Shown in pieces: positions 16,096-24,533 of a stretch of 64,000 bases of DNA; position 1 is the stretch's first letter, and each line of letters starts with the position of its first letter. A program made the translations under genes and the position numbers. Under the pieces are notes generated by a model. That model was not told the origin of the DNA and ran no database searches. It worked only from the letters and a program-made list of their open reading frames with translations. The stretch comes from DASVVT01 sp036386415 (lineage in GTDB: Bacteria > Acidobacteriota > Blastocatellia > Pyrinomonadales > Pyrinomonadaceae), in contig DASVVT010000040.1 in assembly GCA_036386415.1 (NCBI GenBank), positions 1 through 64,000 of the forward strand, in the 5' to 3' direction.

Positions 16096-17087
16096 ATATG
16101 AAGGAAAAAGGAAAAAGGAAAGAGGAAAAAGTCAGGCGGAATCCACATTTAATTAAAAAGTGGTTTCCCCTCTCTTTTACCTTTTACCTCTTACCTTTTT
16201 CCTTCGTTTACGCGCATGACGGCAAGCCGCATACGTTTGATGATCTGTGGTACACGTGGGGACGCGACCCGCTCGTGATCGCGAGTCTAGCCCTCACGGG
16301 GTGGCTCTACCTTCGTGGCGTGCGGCGTGTGTGGGGCGAGTCCGGTCGCGGGCACGGGGCTCGCAAGTGGGATGTGTGGGCTTTCATTGGTGGATGGACG
16401 GCGCTTTTCGTAGCTCTCGTTTCGCCTCTCCACCCGTGGGGCGAGGTTCTGTTTTCGGCGCACATGACGCAGCACGAAGTCTTGATGCTGGTCGCGGCGC
16501 CCTTGCTCGTGTTGGCTCGCCCGCTCGTCCCTTTCCTGTGGGCGCTGCCCGTTAGTTGGCGACAATCAATCGGGGAAGTGGGAAAGCGCCGCGCCGCGCA
16601 GGCCGTCTGGCGAGCTGTCACGAACCCACTCGTCGCGTGGGCGATTCATGCGGTCGCGCTGTGGGTCTGGCATGTGCCGCTTCTGTTTCAGGCGACCTTG
16701 CAGAGCGACCTCGTTCACACGCTGCAACATGTCAGCTTTCTCGGTTCGGCGCTACTCTTCTGGTGGGCGCTCGTTCATGGACGACGGGGGTTGATGGGCT
16801 ACGGCGCGGCTGTGCTCTACGTGTTCACTACGTCCGCGCATAGCGGCGTGCTCGGCGCGATGATTACTTTCGCCCGTCAAGTCTGGTACCCGGCCTACGG
16901 CGAGACGACCTCTTCGTGGGGCTTGACGCCGCTCGAGGATCAACAACTCGGCGGGCTTATCATGTGGGTTCCCGCCGCGACCGTTTACGTCATCGCCGGG
17001 CTGGCTCTGATGGCAGGGTGGATGCGTGAATCGGAGCGGCGTGTTCTCAGGCGTGAGAGTCGCGCCCTGCGGCTCGATCAGCAGTAG
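16083..17087 (+). CDS. ctaG: CtaG-like cytochrome c oxidase assembly protein (Caa3_CtaG)
   Basis: A multi-helix membrane protein of about 330 residues. The haem-copper assembly family Caa3_CtaG is recognised from HMTQHEVLMLVAAPLLVLARP, the histidine-rich HAVALWVWHVPLLFQ, HTLQHVSFLGSALLFWW, and LTPLEDQQLGGLIMWVPA near the C-terminus. It is believed to help copper delivery to subunit I. The start may be the ATG at 16098. The first ~45 codons come from a purine/pyrimidine-rich hairpin, so the natural N-terminus may begin closer to the VYAHDGKPHTFDDLW segment. Confidence 0.9.
   Translation: MPKIDMKEKGKRKEEKVRRNPHLIKKWFPLSFTFYLLPFSFVYAHDGKPHTFDDLWYTWGRDPLVIASLALTGWLYLRGVRRVWGESGRGHGARKWDVWAFIGGWTALFVALVSPLHPWGEVLFSAHMTQHEVLMLVAAPLLVLARPLVPFLWALPVSWRQSIGEVGKRRAAQAVWRAVTNPLVAWAIHAVALWVWHVPLLFQATLQSDLVHTLQHVSFLGSALLFWWALVHGRRGLMGYGAAVLYVFTTSAHSGVLGAMITFARQVWYPAYGETTSSWGLTPLEDQQLGGLIMWVPAATVYVIAGLALMAGWMRESERRVLRRESRALRLDQQ
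16100..16206. repeat. Imperfect inverted repeat in ctaG leader
   Basis: The arm AAGGAAAAAGGAAAAAGGAA at the left is mirrored by TTTACCTCTTACCTTTTTCC at the right, each about 30 bases long with mismatches. It resembles the structure in the subunit II leader in layout but not in exact sequence. Confidence 0.6.
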
Positions 17088-17103
17088 GCGGAAGACGAAA
17101 GAG

Positions 17104-17508
17104 ATGAAACATGGTTTGAGAGTCATGGACGTGTTCAAGCTGTCTGTGTTGTGCCCGCTGGTGTTTCTCCTTTTCGCTCTTTCCTCCTGTAACAAGGATG
17201 CCGAACGCGCGGCGGCGGAAATGACGGGCGGGACACCGGCGAAGGGGAGAGTCGCTATCAGTCGCTATGGTTGTTCGACCTGCCACACGGTTCCCGGCGT
17301 GAGCGGCGCGAACGGCATGGTCGGGCCGCCGCTCGGTCAGGTGGCGAGTCGTGTGTATCTTGCCGGAAGATTGCAGAACACGCCCGACAACATGATTCTC
17401 TGGATACAGAATCCGCAGGGGGTGGATGACAAAACAGCCATGCCCAATCTCGGCGTCAGTGACGCGGACGCGCGCGACATCGCCAGCTATCTTTACACTT
17501 TGAAGTAG
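17104..17508 (+). CDS. Class I cytochrome c, lipoprotein
   Basis: The ATG at 17104 gives a lipoprotein signal (LLFALSSC). One haem site (CSTCHTVPG) and a distal Met in DKTAMPNLG are visible, with total length about 134 residues. YVTN propeller and oxidase genes flank it, so it probably shuttles electrons to or within the caa3 oxidase. The longer frame from 17026 overlaps ctaG and is less likely. Confidence 0.9.
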   Translation: MKHGLRVMDVFKLSVLCPLVFLLFALSSCNKDAERAAAEMTGGTPAKGRVAISRYGCSTCHTVPGVSGANGMVGPPLGQVASRVYLAGRLQNTPDNMILWIQNPQGVDDKTAMPNLGVSDADARDIASYLYTLK

Positions 17509-17539
17509 CTTCCGCTCCGGCCAGAACTTGATCTGAGGA

Positions 17540-18544
17540 ATGCTGATTTTATTATCTCGTCGGCGTTTAATTGCGTCGCTCATCCTGCTGCAATTTATGA
17601 CGGCCTGCGCAGCGAAGCCGAAAGGCCCACTCGCCTACGTGAGCAACGAGCGCGAGGGGACGATTTCAGTCATTGATATGGGCAGGGATCGTGTGATTGA
17701 GACGATTACAGTCGGAGCCAGACCGCGCGGGATACGCTTGAGTCCGGATGGGACTCGTGTTTACGTCGCTTTGAGCACTCCTTCAGGGCAGGATTACAAC
17801 GAAGCTGACAATAAAATCGCGGCCATTGATACGGTCAGGAGAGAGGTGGTTGCGAAATACGATGTCGGCTCTGACCCCGAGCAGTTGGTCTTGAGCCGCG
17901 ACGGAAAAAGGCTCTACGCCTCGAACGAGGATGCGGGGACGGCATCGGTCACGGATATTGAGACAGGCCGGTTGATAGCGACACTCGTCGTCGGCATCGA
18001 ACCTGAAGGGGTGACGATCAGCCCTGACGGTCGCTGGGTCTACGTGACGGCTGAGACGAGCAACACGGTTTCCGTGATCGACACACAGACTAATCAGGTC
18101 GTAGCAACTTTCATGGTCGGCTCGCGCCCGCGCGACGCGGCCTTCTCTCCCGATAGCACGCGCGCCTACGTCACTGCGGAGATCGGGCGCACGCTCTCGG
18201 TCATTGACACGGCAGGCCACAAGGTCATCCGTCAGGTAGAGCTGCCGCGCGGCGATAATGTGAAGCCGATGGGCGTCGTCGTCTCCCATGATGGCCGCAA
18301 AGTCTACGTGGCGATGGGACGCGCCAACATGGTCACTGTGATCGACACGGCAAGCTTCAACGTCCTCGCCACGATCCCTGTGGGAAAGCGGGTCTGGGGG
18401 CTCGCCCTCACGCCGGACGGCAAAAAGGTTTATACGGCCAACGGATTATCTAACGACGTTTCGGTGATAGACACCACAACCGATCAGGTCATCGCCACCA
18501 TCAAGGCCGGAGACGGCCCCTGGGGTATCGCCACAAGGCCGTGA
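17540..18544 (+). CDS. YVTN-repeat beta-propeller lipoprotein, PQQ-catabolism-associated type
   Basis: A 334-residue protein with a lipoprotein signal (MTACAAK) and about seven ~42-residue YVTN blades (VSVIDTQTNQVVATFMVGSRP, PDGKKVYTANGLSNDVSVID and similar). Family knowledge: proteins of this type accompany PQQ alcohol dehydrogenase systems (TIGR03866-like). It closes the operon here, which supports that assignment. The exact role is not known; a structural or ligand-binding periplasmic partner is likely. Confidence 0.88.
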   Translation: MLILLSRRRLIASLILLQFMTACAAKPKGPLAYVSNEREGTISVIDMGRDRVIETITVGARPRGIRLSPDGTRVYVALSTPSGQDYNEADNKIAAIDTVRREVVAKYDVGSDPEQLVLSRDGKRLYASNEDAGTASVTDIETGRLIATLVVGIEPEGVTISPDGRWVYVTAETSNTVSVIDTQTNQVVATFMVGSRPRDAAFSPDSTRAYVTAEIGRTLSVIDTAGHKVIRQVELPRGDNVKPMGVVVSHDGRKVYVAMGRANMVTVIDTASFNVLATIPVGKRVWGLALTPDGKKVYTANGLSNDVSVIDTTTDQVIATIKAGDGPWGIATRP

Positions 18545-18689
18545 CGGTCGCAGGCTTGAATAAGTCAGGGTCATGATAATGCCCTCTACCGTACAGAGCG
18601 CCCCTCATTCTCCCTCCTCAAATGTTTAAAGACCATATGTCTTGTGCCGGACAGACAACATCAAGACGGCCTGCTAATCTCACGGATAC

Positions 18690-19105
18690 AGTCAGAACGG
18701 GCGCTGCACCGGCGGCCATACACCGCGACTGTAGGACAAGCAGGGCGGAGGGTGGGCACAGCGACACGCCTCACGGCCTCTTCCGACGCCTCCATCTCAA
18801 GCCCGCGTACTCTGTACAGACAGGTTCGCGATTGCGTCATCAAACATGAGTTCGCAGTCGAACTGGTGCTGCCGCTCGTGACTTCAAACACGGCCAGAGT
18901 TCTCAAGCTCGACGGTAAAGGGAGCCTGGCTGCGGGGAAGGATGCGGACGTGCTCGTGCTTCGTCAAGGTTCGCTTGATCTAAAAGGTGTGATCGCATGT
19001 GGGCGGCGCTTGATGATTGACGGCGAGGTCGTTGTGACAGAGAGATTCCTGGAGGACAGCAACCGCAGAATTTCGCTTTCGGGTCACAAGCGTGACCATG
19101 AGTGA
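18690..19105 (+). pseudogene. iadA: Remnant of isoaspartyl dipeptidase (iadA) C-terminus
   Basis: The segment VELVLPLVTSNTARVLKLDG and GSLAAGKDADVLVLRQG is the C-terminal end of amidohydrolase-family beta-aspartyl peptidases. TLYRQVRDCVIKHE just before it also matches. The metal-binding TIM-barrel part is missing. Only scraps such as RLTASSDAS, like the SSDGxGS region, are seen upstream with a deletion. No credible start exists. Isoaspartyl dipeptidase releases Asp and Arg from the dipeptide made by cyanophycinase, encoded 300 bp downstream, so a former pair has lost one partner. Confidence 0.7.
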
Positions 19106-19223
19106 CGCTGCTGGCTTGAAGGCGGAACAGGCCATATCTTAGCTCGCGGAAATCGCCTGAACGGAGTTCTCGTACCCTTTCGTACTGACAGTTTGTAGCT
19201 CGCCTGGTAGGCTGCAAAATTAT

Positions 19224-19340
19224 ATGAAAGCGCAGGATTATAGAGAATTATATGGAAGATACCGGGGACTCTTCTTCATCTGGGTAGTCTTGCTGAGCCT
19301 GCTGATAGCTCAGGCGTTGCGCTGGCTGGGGCAGGTCTGA
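19224..19340 (+). CDS. Possible 38-residue single-helix membrane peptide
   Basis: A short frame starting MKAQDYRELYGRYRG, followed by one hydrophobic helix (LFFIWVVLLSLLIAQAL) and ending LGQV. It lies just before cyanophycinase on the same strand. No strong ribosome site is visible, so it may be spurious, but the charged head plus helix is typical of real small membrane proteins. Confidence 0.35.
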   Translation: MKAQDYRELYGRYRGLFFIWVVLLSLLIAQALRWLGQV

Positions 19341-19409
19341 TACTGCCTCGTCGGGCTTTTGAAACAAAGCTAGGGGAGCAGTGCGCTTTAGATTGGACAA
19401 GGGGTGTAT

Positions 19410-20270
19410 ATGAAAGCAAACGGGAGCAAGGGCAAGCTGGTAATCATCGGCGGGGGCGAGGACAAACAGGGCGATTGCGGAATCCTCAAGGAGTTCATCC
19501 GGTTGGCCGGTGGGGCGAAAGCCCGCATCGCCATCATGACCGTCGCCACAGACAAGCCCGAAGAGTATGCGGACGAATATGAGAAGGTTTTTAAGAAGCT
19601 CGGAGCCGATGAGGCGCGGATGGTCGATGTCTCAAACAGGAAGGATGCGCACGACCCGAAGGCTTTGGAATTTATCGAGCGGGCGACCGGGATTTTTTTC
19701 ACGGGCGGTGACCAACTTCATATCACAAGTCTGATGGGCGGGACCGAGATGCAGGAGTTGATACGCAGGAAGTACGAGAAGGGGGCGGTGGTGGGAGGCA
19801 CCAGCGCCGGGGCTGCCATGATGTCGAATTCGATGATTATACGCGGGGAGTCAAACTGCACCCCGCGCTTCGGCGGGTTGGAGATCGGGCCGGGGATGGA
19901 CTTCCTCCCCGGTGCGATGATCGACACGCACTTCTCGCAGCGCGGGCGCTTCGGGCGACTGCTGACGGCCATCGCGCATTACCCGCAGGACATCGGCTTC
20001 GGCATCGACGAGAACACGGCGCTGGTGGCGAGCGACGGCACGCTGGAAGTCATCGGCGAGAACACTGTCACCGTCGTTGACGCCGGCGACATCACCTATA
20101 CGAATCTGCCAGACCTAGAGAGGAGCGAGGCGCTGACCCTTCACGGAGTCCGTATTCATGTCCTCTCGACGGGGCATAAATTCGATTTGGAAAAACGAGC
20201 GCCGGTTGACGTGACGGACGGGGCGGAGAAAGCGAAGGCCGCCACGGCAGGGAAGGCGAAGGCCGACTGA
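19410..20270 (+). CDS. cphB: Cyanophycinase
   Basis: A peptidase family S51 protein of about 286 residues. The nucleophile elbow GGTSAGAAMMS, the IFFTGGDQLH segment and DTHFSQRGRFGRL are characteristic. It cuts the storage polymer cyanophycin (multi-L-arginyl-poly-L-aspartate) into Asp-Arg dipeptides in the cytoplasm. The ATG at 19410 has AGGGG at good spacing; a GTG lies six bases earlier. The C-terminal tail is Ala/Lys-rich. No cyanophycin synthetase is in this window. The polymer could be made elsewhere or taken from outside. Confidence 0.93.
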   Translation: MKANGSKGKLVIIGGGEDKQGDCGILKEFIRLAGGAKARIAIMTVATDKPEEYADEYEKVFKKLGADEARMVDVSNRKDAHDPKALEFIERATGIFFTGGDQLHITSLMGGTEMQELIRRKYEKGAVVGGTSAGAAMMSNSMIIRGESNCTPRFGGLEIGPGMDFLPGAMIDTHFSQRGRFGRLLTAIAHYPQDIGFGIDENTALVASDGTLEVIGENTVTVVDAGDITYTNLPDLERSEALTLHGVRIHVLSTGHKFDLEKRAPVDVTDGAEKAKAATAGKAKAD

Positions 20271-20504
20271 GTTGACCGTGTCAGTTCAAGCGAACAGGGG
20301 GAGGGGGATCATGAGGATCAAAACTATTAGAACTCTCGCCGGGCCCAATATCTATAGTCATCAACTTGATTTAGAGTTGGGTTGCTTTCGCTCGCCGCTT
20401 AATTCAGGCATTGGGTCGCTTCGTGCTTAGCCAGCTTGTCATGGCAAACTGTTTGTTTAGCGCTTGAGGAGAGCTTCAATTCTAGAGTCCATAACCGGAG
20501 AATA

Positions 20505-20539
20505 GAACAGCCCCTACCATTTGATAGTAGGGGCTGTTC
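20505..20539. terminator. Strong hairpin, likely bidirectional terminator
   Basis: GAACAGCCCCTAC and GTAGGGGCTGTTC form a perfect 13-bp stem with a 9-base loop. It stands between the convergent cyanophycinase and subtilase genes. The T-run after the stem is weak (CTTTG), but position and strength support termination. Confidence 0.75.
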
Positions 20540-20624
20540 CTTTGAGGACGTTTGGTGAAAGAATTGTCATGCTCAAGGCCAGTAGATGATCCGTACGTGT
20601 AGCGTCCCTTCTACACGTGAACCG

Positions 20625-22172
20625 CTACTTAGTTGTGACGGCCTTGAACGCGTCCACTATGCCTTTCCCGTAGAAGTTGTTGTAACCGGCGTCACCCTGG
20701 CATCGCTGGTTGGGCAAAACACCGGGAACAGGTGTGTTAGGAGCGAACGGAGGGGAGAGAAGAAAAAATGTCACCTCTCTCGGTTCCGGGCACGGTTGGT
20801 TGTTAGCCGTCTGTTGCAGGTAGGCTTCCACCGCCTGCGGAGACATGTGCGCCTTGCGCGAGTTGTCCGCAGTGAAGTCGCCGTACTGCGAGATGATTAA
20901 AGCGCAGACGCCAGCAGCATTAGGACAGGCCATCGAGGTGCCGCTGGCGAAGACGTATTGGGCACCTGGTAATGATGGATTGTCAGGCGCCCAGGCTCCG
21001 AGCACGCTGCCAAGGCCGGGGAAGTTCGCCGTAGGAGCCTGAACACGAAAGTCGCCGCCCGGCGCGCTGATGTCCGTTTTGCCCACGCCGTAGTTGCTGT
21101 AGGAAGCCTTCAGATTGAAATATCCGGTCGCGGAGACGCCGATGACACCGTCTATTTCGGCTGGTACTACTATAAAGTCATGGAAGAAGCTGCCGTCGCT
21201 GACATCGAAACTATTATTACCCAGAGAGGCGATGGGCGTGACGCCATTTTCGCGGGCGAAATTAACCGCACGCTGAACGAGCTTGATAAGAGCCTGTGTG
21301 TTTTGGTCGGAATGGCGGAGGATACCGCTGAGGCTCATCGAGGCGACGTCAAATTTATTGACGCCGGCGTAGATTAAAGCCTGCGCCAGTGCGACGAAGC
21401 TGCCGCTGCCGTTATCACCCAACACCTTCAAGGCGACGAGCCTCACTTTGGGTGCGACGCCCGACATGCCGGTGCCGTTGATGGGTGCGCCGACCGCGCT
21501 CAGACACCATGACCCATGTCCGTTCCTATCGTCCCAGGCCACAGGATTAGGGTCGCCGTTCGGATTTGAAGACACGGGGACGAACGAGCGACTGCGCGCC
21601 GTATCCAGATTCGGCTGAATATCGGGATGGGGATTCGGCAGGACCTGCGCGCCCGTATCAAGCACGGCGACGATCACATCAGGACGCCCCTGCTGCACCG
21701 CGTATGATCCCTGGTTGGACGCTCTGATGCGCTTCTTATCCCACTGAAAGGAGTTGTAGAAGGGCTCAGAACCCGTCTGAGTGTCATCACCCGGGGGCTC
21801 TACGGGGCCGTCGCCTGCGGCTTCAGCCTTCAATTCGTCCGGGGTCGGGATCATCTGCACTTCGATGTCTTCGGCCACGGCGGCGACGCTGGAGTCTTTA
21901 GCCATGTCCGCAGCGAAGTCAGGGTTGCTCGACGTGGCCGCGACCGCACCCACTTCAGGCAATTGTGCTGCGAGTGTGCCGCCAGCGCTGGCGACGCGCT
22001 TAGCCACATCGGAAGGTATGGAACTTTGTGTGTGGAAGATGACCACCCACCGTTTCGTCTCGCCCGAATACGTGTCCTGTGCCGAGACGTGTGTGGCGTT
22101 GAAATTAAGTGTGGCGAAGGCTATCAGTAAGCCGACGAGTAGAAGAGAGAGATAGAGGTAACTTCTTTTCAT
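20625..22172 (-). CDS. Secreted subtilisin-like serine protease (S8)
   Basis: A 515-residue preproprotein. A signal peptide (about 1-31, ending VSAQ) is followed by an inhibitor-I9-like propeptide (WVVIFHTQSSIPSDVAKRV). The catalytic triad is seen as Asp in VAVLDTGAQV, His in NGHGSWCLS (the usual GTH is GSW here) and Ser in GTSMACPNAAG, with the oxyanion Asn in LGNNS. It is likely exported and self-processed for protein turnover. Cysteines near the C-terminus may form disulfides. Confidence 0.92.
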   Translation of the reverse strand: MKRSYLYLSLLLVGLLIAFATLNFNATHVSAQDTYSGETKRWVVIFHTQSSIPSDVAKRVASAGGTLAAQLPEVGAVAATSSNPDFAADMAKDSSVAAVAEDIEVQMIPTPDELKAEAAGDGPVEPPGDDTQTGSEPFYNSFQWDKKRIRASNQGSYAVQQGRPDVIVAVLDTGAQVLPNPHPDIQPNLDTARSRSFVPVSSNPNGDPNPVAWDDRNGHGSWCLSAVGAPINGTGMSGVAPKVRLVALKVLGDNGSGSFVALAQALIYAGVNKFDVASMSLSGILRHSDQNTQALIKLVQRAVNFARENGVTPIASLGNNSFDVSDGSFFHDFIVVPAEIDGVIGVSATGYFNLKASYSNYGVGKTDISAPGGDFRVQAPTANFPGLGSVLGAWAPDNPSLPGAQYVFASGTSMACPNAAGVCALIISQYGDFTADNSRKAHMSPQAVEAYLQQTANNQPCPEPREVTFFLLSPPFAPNTPVPGVLPNQRCQGDAGYNNFYGKGIVDAFKAVTTK

Positions 22173-22577
22173 TGATTGATGCTCCTATAGGAATTGAGGA
22201 ATGCACTGGCGATGAATGCGCAGCGCATTGACCAAGGGTAAAACTGGTCGGAAACGAGGCAAGGACTCGAGCGAGGCCAGTCTGTTAATTTTGCAGGGTA
22301 GCAGAACAATATATCAGGTATAGAGGGATGTCAAACCGGGTTCGAGGCAGAATGCTTCTCGCGGGCCGCAGGTGAATTCAAGTGCTAGGCGACTCCGTGC
22401 ACGGAGAATAAGTCGTTATCTGGTCATGACCAAAAATTAATAATGGCAGGCGGGATAAGCCACCAACCTCCAAGTCCGATAAAGCTTCTTATTTCAGTAG
22501 CTCGCACTTTTACAGCCAGGCAAAAGCTGCCCAATCCTTTACCGCCGCTACTGATATATCTAAAACCCTGCGACCCA
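22173..22577. other. Non-coding stretch upstream of subtilase
   Basis: No convincing gene. It should contain the leftward subtilase promoter. A perfect 14-bp palindrome CTCCGTGCACGGAG lies at 22393-22406, and ATGCGCAGCGCAT occurs near 22216. Nothing else stands out. Confidence 0.4.
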
Positions 22578-22889
22578 TCATCGTGCGGAGCGCACGCGGC
22601 GCCAGGGACTCAGAATGTAGTGTGTCGGCCTGGACGTCGGGGAGGCGCGCTCTGATCGAATCAGTCGGCGACGCTTCAAGAGCTTGAGGCCGGTCTGCAC
22701 AGCGGTCTTCGAAAGTCCCGTGTCGTCCGCTATCTCCTGAAGGCTCACCGTCAGGGCACGCGTGCGCATGCCATTGGTGCGCGCCCATAGATATAGGAAG
22801 ACGATGAAGGCCGACGGCCTCTGCTCGTGCCCGACCAGATCGCGCATCAGCGGGTCTATAATGTAACTGTCGAAAGCTACTTTGTTCAT
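22578..22889 (-). CDS. Small winged-helix/HTH protein
   Basis: A 103-residue basic protein. The core VSLQEIADDTGLSKTAVQTGL followed by LKLLKRRRLIRSERA is a winged helix-turn-helix like those in replication-initiation and GntR/MarR-like regulators. The N-terminus (MNKVAFDSYIIDPLMRDLVG) resembles helix-turn-helix domains that open transposon or plasmid replication proteins. The gene stands alone, so a DNA-binding regulator is the safest call. Confidence 0.7.
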   Translation of the reverse strand: MNKVAFDSYIIDPLMRDLVGHEQRPSAFIVFLYLWARTNGMRTRALTVSLQEIADDTGLSKTAVQTGLKLLKRRRLIRSERASPTSRPTHYILSPWRRVRSAR

Positions 22890-23028
22890 AAGGCCATTTT
22901 ATCGCTATAGTTTTATTAAGTATAGGGATAAAAGATTATCTGGACAGCGCGCGGGCGGAGGTGATATAGGCAGCGTGAGCATTCCGGCGAAGCACGCCAT
23001 GACAAATTAACTGAGAAGGAGAGCCAAG

Positions 23029-23394
23029 ATGATCACGTCCATTAAGTTTGTGAGCATCCCGATCAGCGACCAGGACCGAGCCCTGTCGTTCTACACGGAG
23101 AAGCTGGGCTTCAAGGTAATCACCGATCAGCAGATGGGCGAGGGGCAGAGGTGGATCGAGTTACAGATCAACGGCCCGGGGACGCGCCTCGTGCTCTACA
23201 CCCCGGAGGGGCATGAGGACAGAATCGGCAGTGTCTTCAACGGCGCTCTTGCCTGCGATAACGTCGAGAAGACGTATGAGGAGCTGAAAGGGCGTGGGGT
23301 GGAGTTCGTTGCCGAGCCGAAGCATGAGCCGTGGGGCTCTGTCGCCATCCTCAAGGACCCGGATGGAAACCAGATAGCCATATCCTCGCGTTAA
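23029..23394 (+). CDS. VOC/glyoxalase superfamily protein
   Basis: A 121-residue protein with two beta-alpha-beta-beta-beta repeats. KFVSIPISDQDRALSFYTEKLGFKV opens the fold and LKDPDGNQIAI closes it. The metal-binding positions of the superfamily are only partly readable. It starts behind GAAGGAGAG. Members include dioxygenases, antibiotic-binding proteins and isomerases, so the reaction cannot be named from the sequence. Confidence 0.88.
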   Translation: MITSIKFVSIPISDQDRALSFYTEKLGFKVITDQQMGEGQRWIELQINGPGTRLVLYTPEGHEDRIGSVFNGALACDNVEKTYEELKGRGVEFVAEPKHEPWGSVAILKDPDGNQIAISSR

Positions 23395-23589
23395 ATACCG
23401 GGGTCAAGAGGGGCAGCAACTGTATATCGCAATGAGCGTATCCGTCATGATTCCGTCTCGATGAGGGTAGCGCCGACAGGGCGCGCACAGGATTATCCGC
23501 TCTGCTACCGGGTCGGGGCGCAAAACCGTTCGCACGGCGCGCTCATGTGTGAAGCGGGCATCAGACATATGTCTCATTTATCAGGAGGC

Positions 23590-24384
23590 TCATCCTCCGG
23601 CCTCGGGCACAAGCGGACGCTCGGCCAGAGCCAGCTTAACCAGCTCCACCACCGGCGGAATCACCTCACCGATGCCCTCCCACAGACGAATCGTCGCAAA
23701 CTCGTCGTAGGGGGTTTCTCCCTGGTTGATAAGCACCACCCGTGCTCCCTGCCTCAGCGCCAGTCCTACGAGTGAAGCCGCCGGATTCACCACCAGCGAA
23801 GAGCCCAAGACCAGCATCAGGTCGCAGCTTCGAGCGTGTTCGGCAGCGAGCATCAGTTCTTCCTCCGGCAGCGGGTCCCCGAAGTTCACCACCGATGAGA
23901 TGAGACGGCCACCACAGGCTGGACACGCGGGCTGCCCCCTGACCGGCCTCTGAGTGCGATAGGCAGTCCCCCATCTATCCGTGTCCCACTCGACCTCCTG
24001 TTTAGTGTAGAGCCGGTTGCAGGCCAGACACCGCATGAGGTGCCCGTTGCCGTGCAGTTCAGCCAGGAGTTCAGGCCTGATGCCTGACCGACGGTGTAGG
24101 TTATCCGTGTTCTGCGTGATGAGGAACTGGAGCTTGTTGAGCCACTGTAGCTCCACGAGAGCTAAGTGGGAGGCATTCGGCCTCACCTGGCTAGGGGAAA
24201 CTCGCCAGCGCGGTGGCGCAAGTCCTGCGTCGCGCCGGGTCCAGACGCCGTCGGGGCCGCGAAAATCCGGGATGCCGGAGTCTGTGCTGATCCCTGCGCC
24301 GGTGAAGGCCACCAGATGCTTGCACTCGATTATCCACTGCGCGATTGTCCTGAGTCGCTCTTCGATGAGCTGCTGTTTGTTCAT
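23590..24384 (-). CDS. NAD-dependent protein deacylase, Sir2 family
   Basis: A 264-residue sirtuin. NAD-binding motifs GAGISTDSGIPDFRG and TQNTDNLHRRSG are intact. The catalytic His is in ELHGNGH, and a structural zinc site is formed by CLACNRLY and CPACGG. VVNFGDPLPEE and GSSLVVNPAASL complete the Rossmann domain. It should remove acyl groups from lysines in the cytoplasm, as CobB does. No partner acetyltransferase is nearby. Confidence 0.93.
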   Translation of the reverse strand: MNKQQLIEERLRTIAQWIIECKHLVAFTGAGISTDSGIPDFRGPDGVWTRRDAGLAPPRWRVSPSQVRPNASHLALVELQWLNKLQFLITQNTDNLHRRSGIRPELLAELHGNGHLMRCLACNRLYTKQEVEWDTDRWGTAYRTQRPVRGQPACPACGGRLISSVVNFGDPLPEEELMLAAEHARSCDLMLVLGSSLVVNPAASLVGLALRQGARVVLINQGETPYDEFATIRLWEGIGEVIPPVVELVKLALAERPLVPEAGG

Positions 24385-24533
24385 AATCCTTGTTGTAGGG
24401 CTCCGACCTGCGAAGGGACGGCGTCAGAGGTGGTGGCGAGTAAGCCGCGCGTGCACTTCTCCTCAATTCTTAAATTCTTTAGTTGTCGGATGCTTAAACT
24501 CGTCTCGGCGCTTCCGGTCTGCCCTCATCCGGG

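Noticed and set aside
22393..22406. Perfect palindrome CTCCGTGCACGGAG as operator or terminator
   Set aside because: Far (over 200 bp) from the nearest start, without T-run or second copy, so no role can be assigned.
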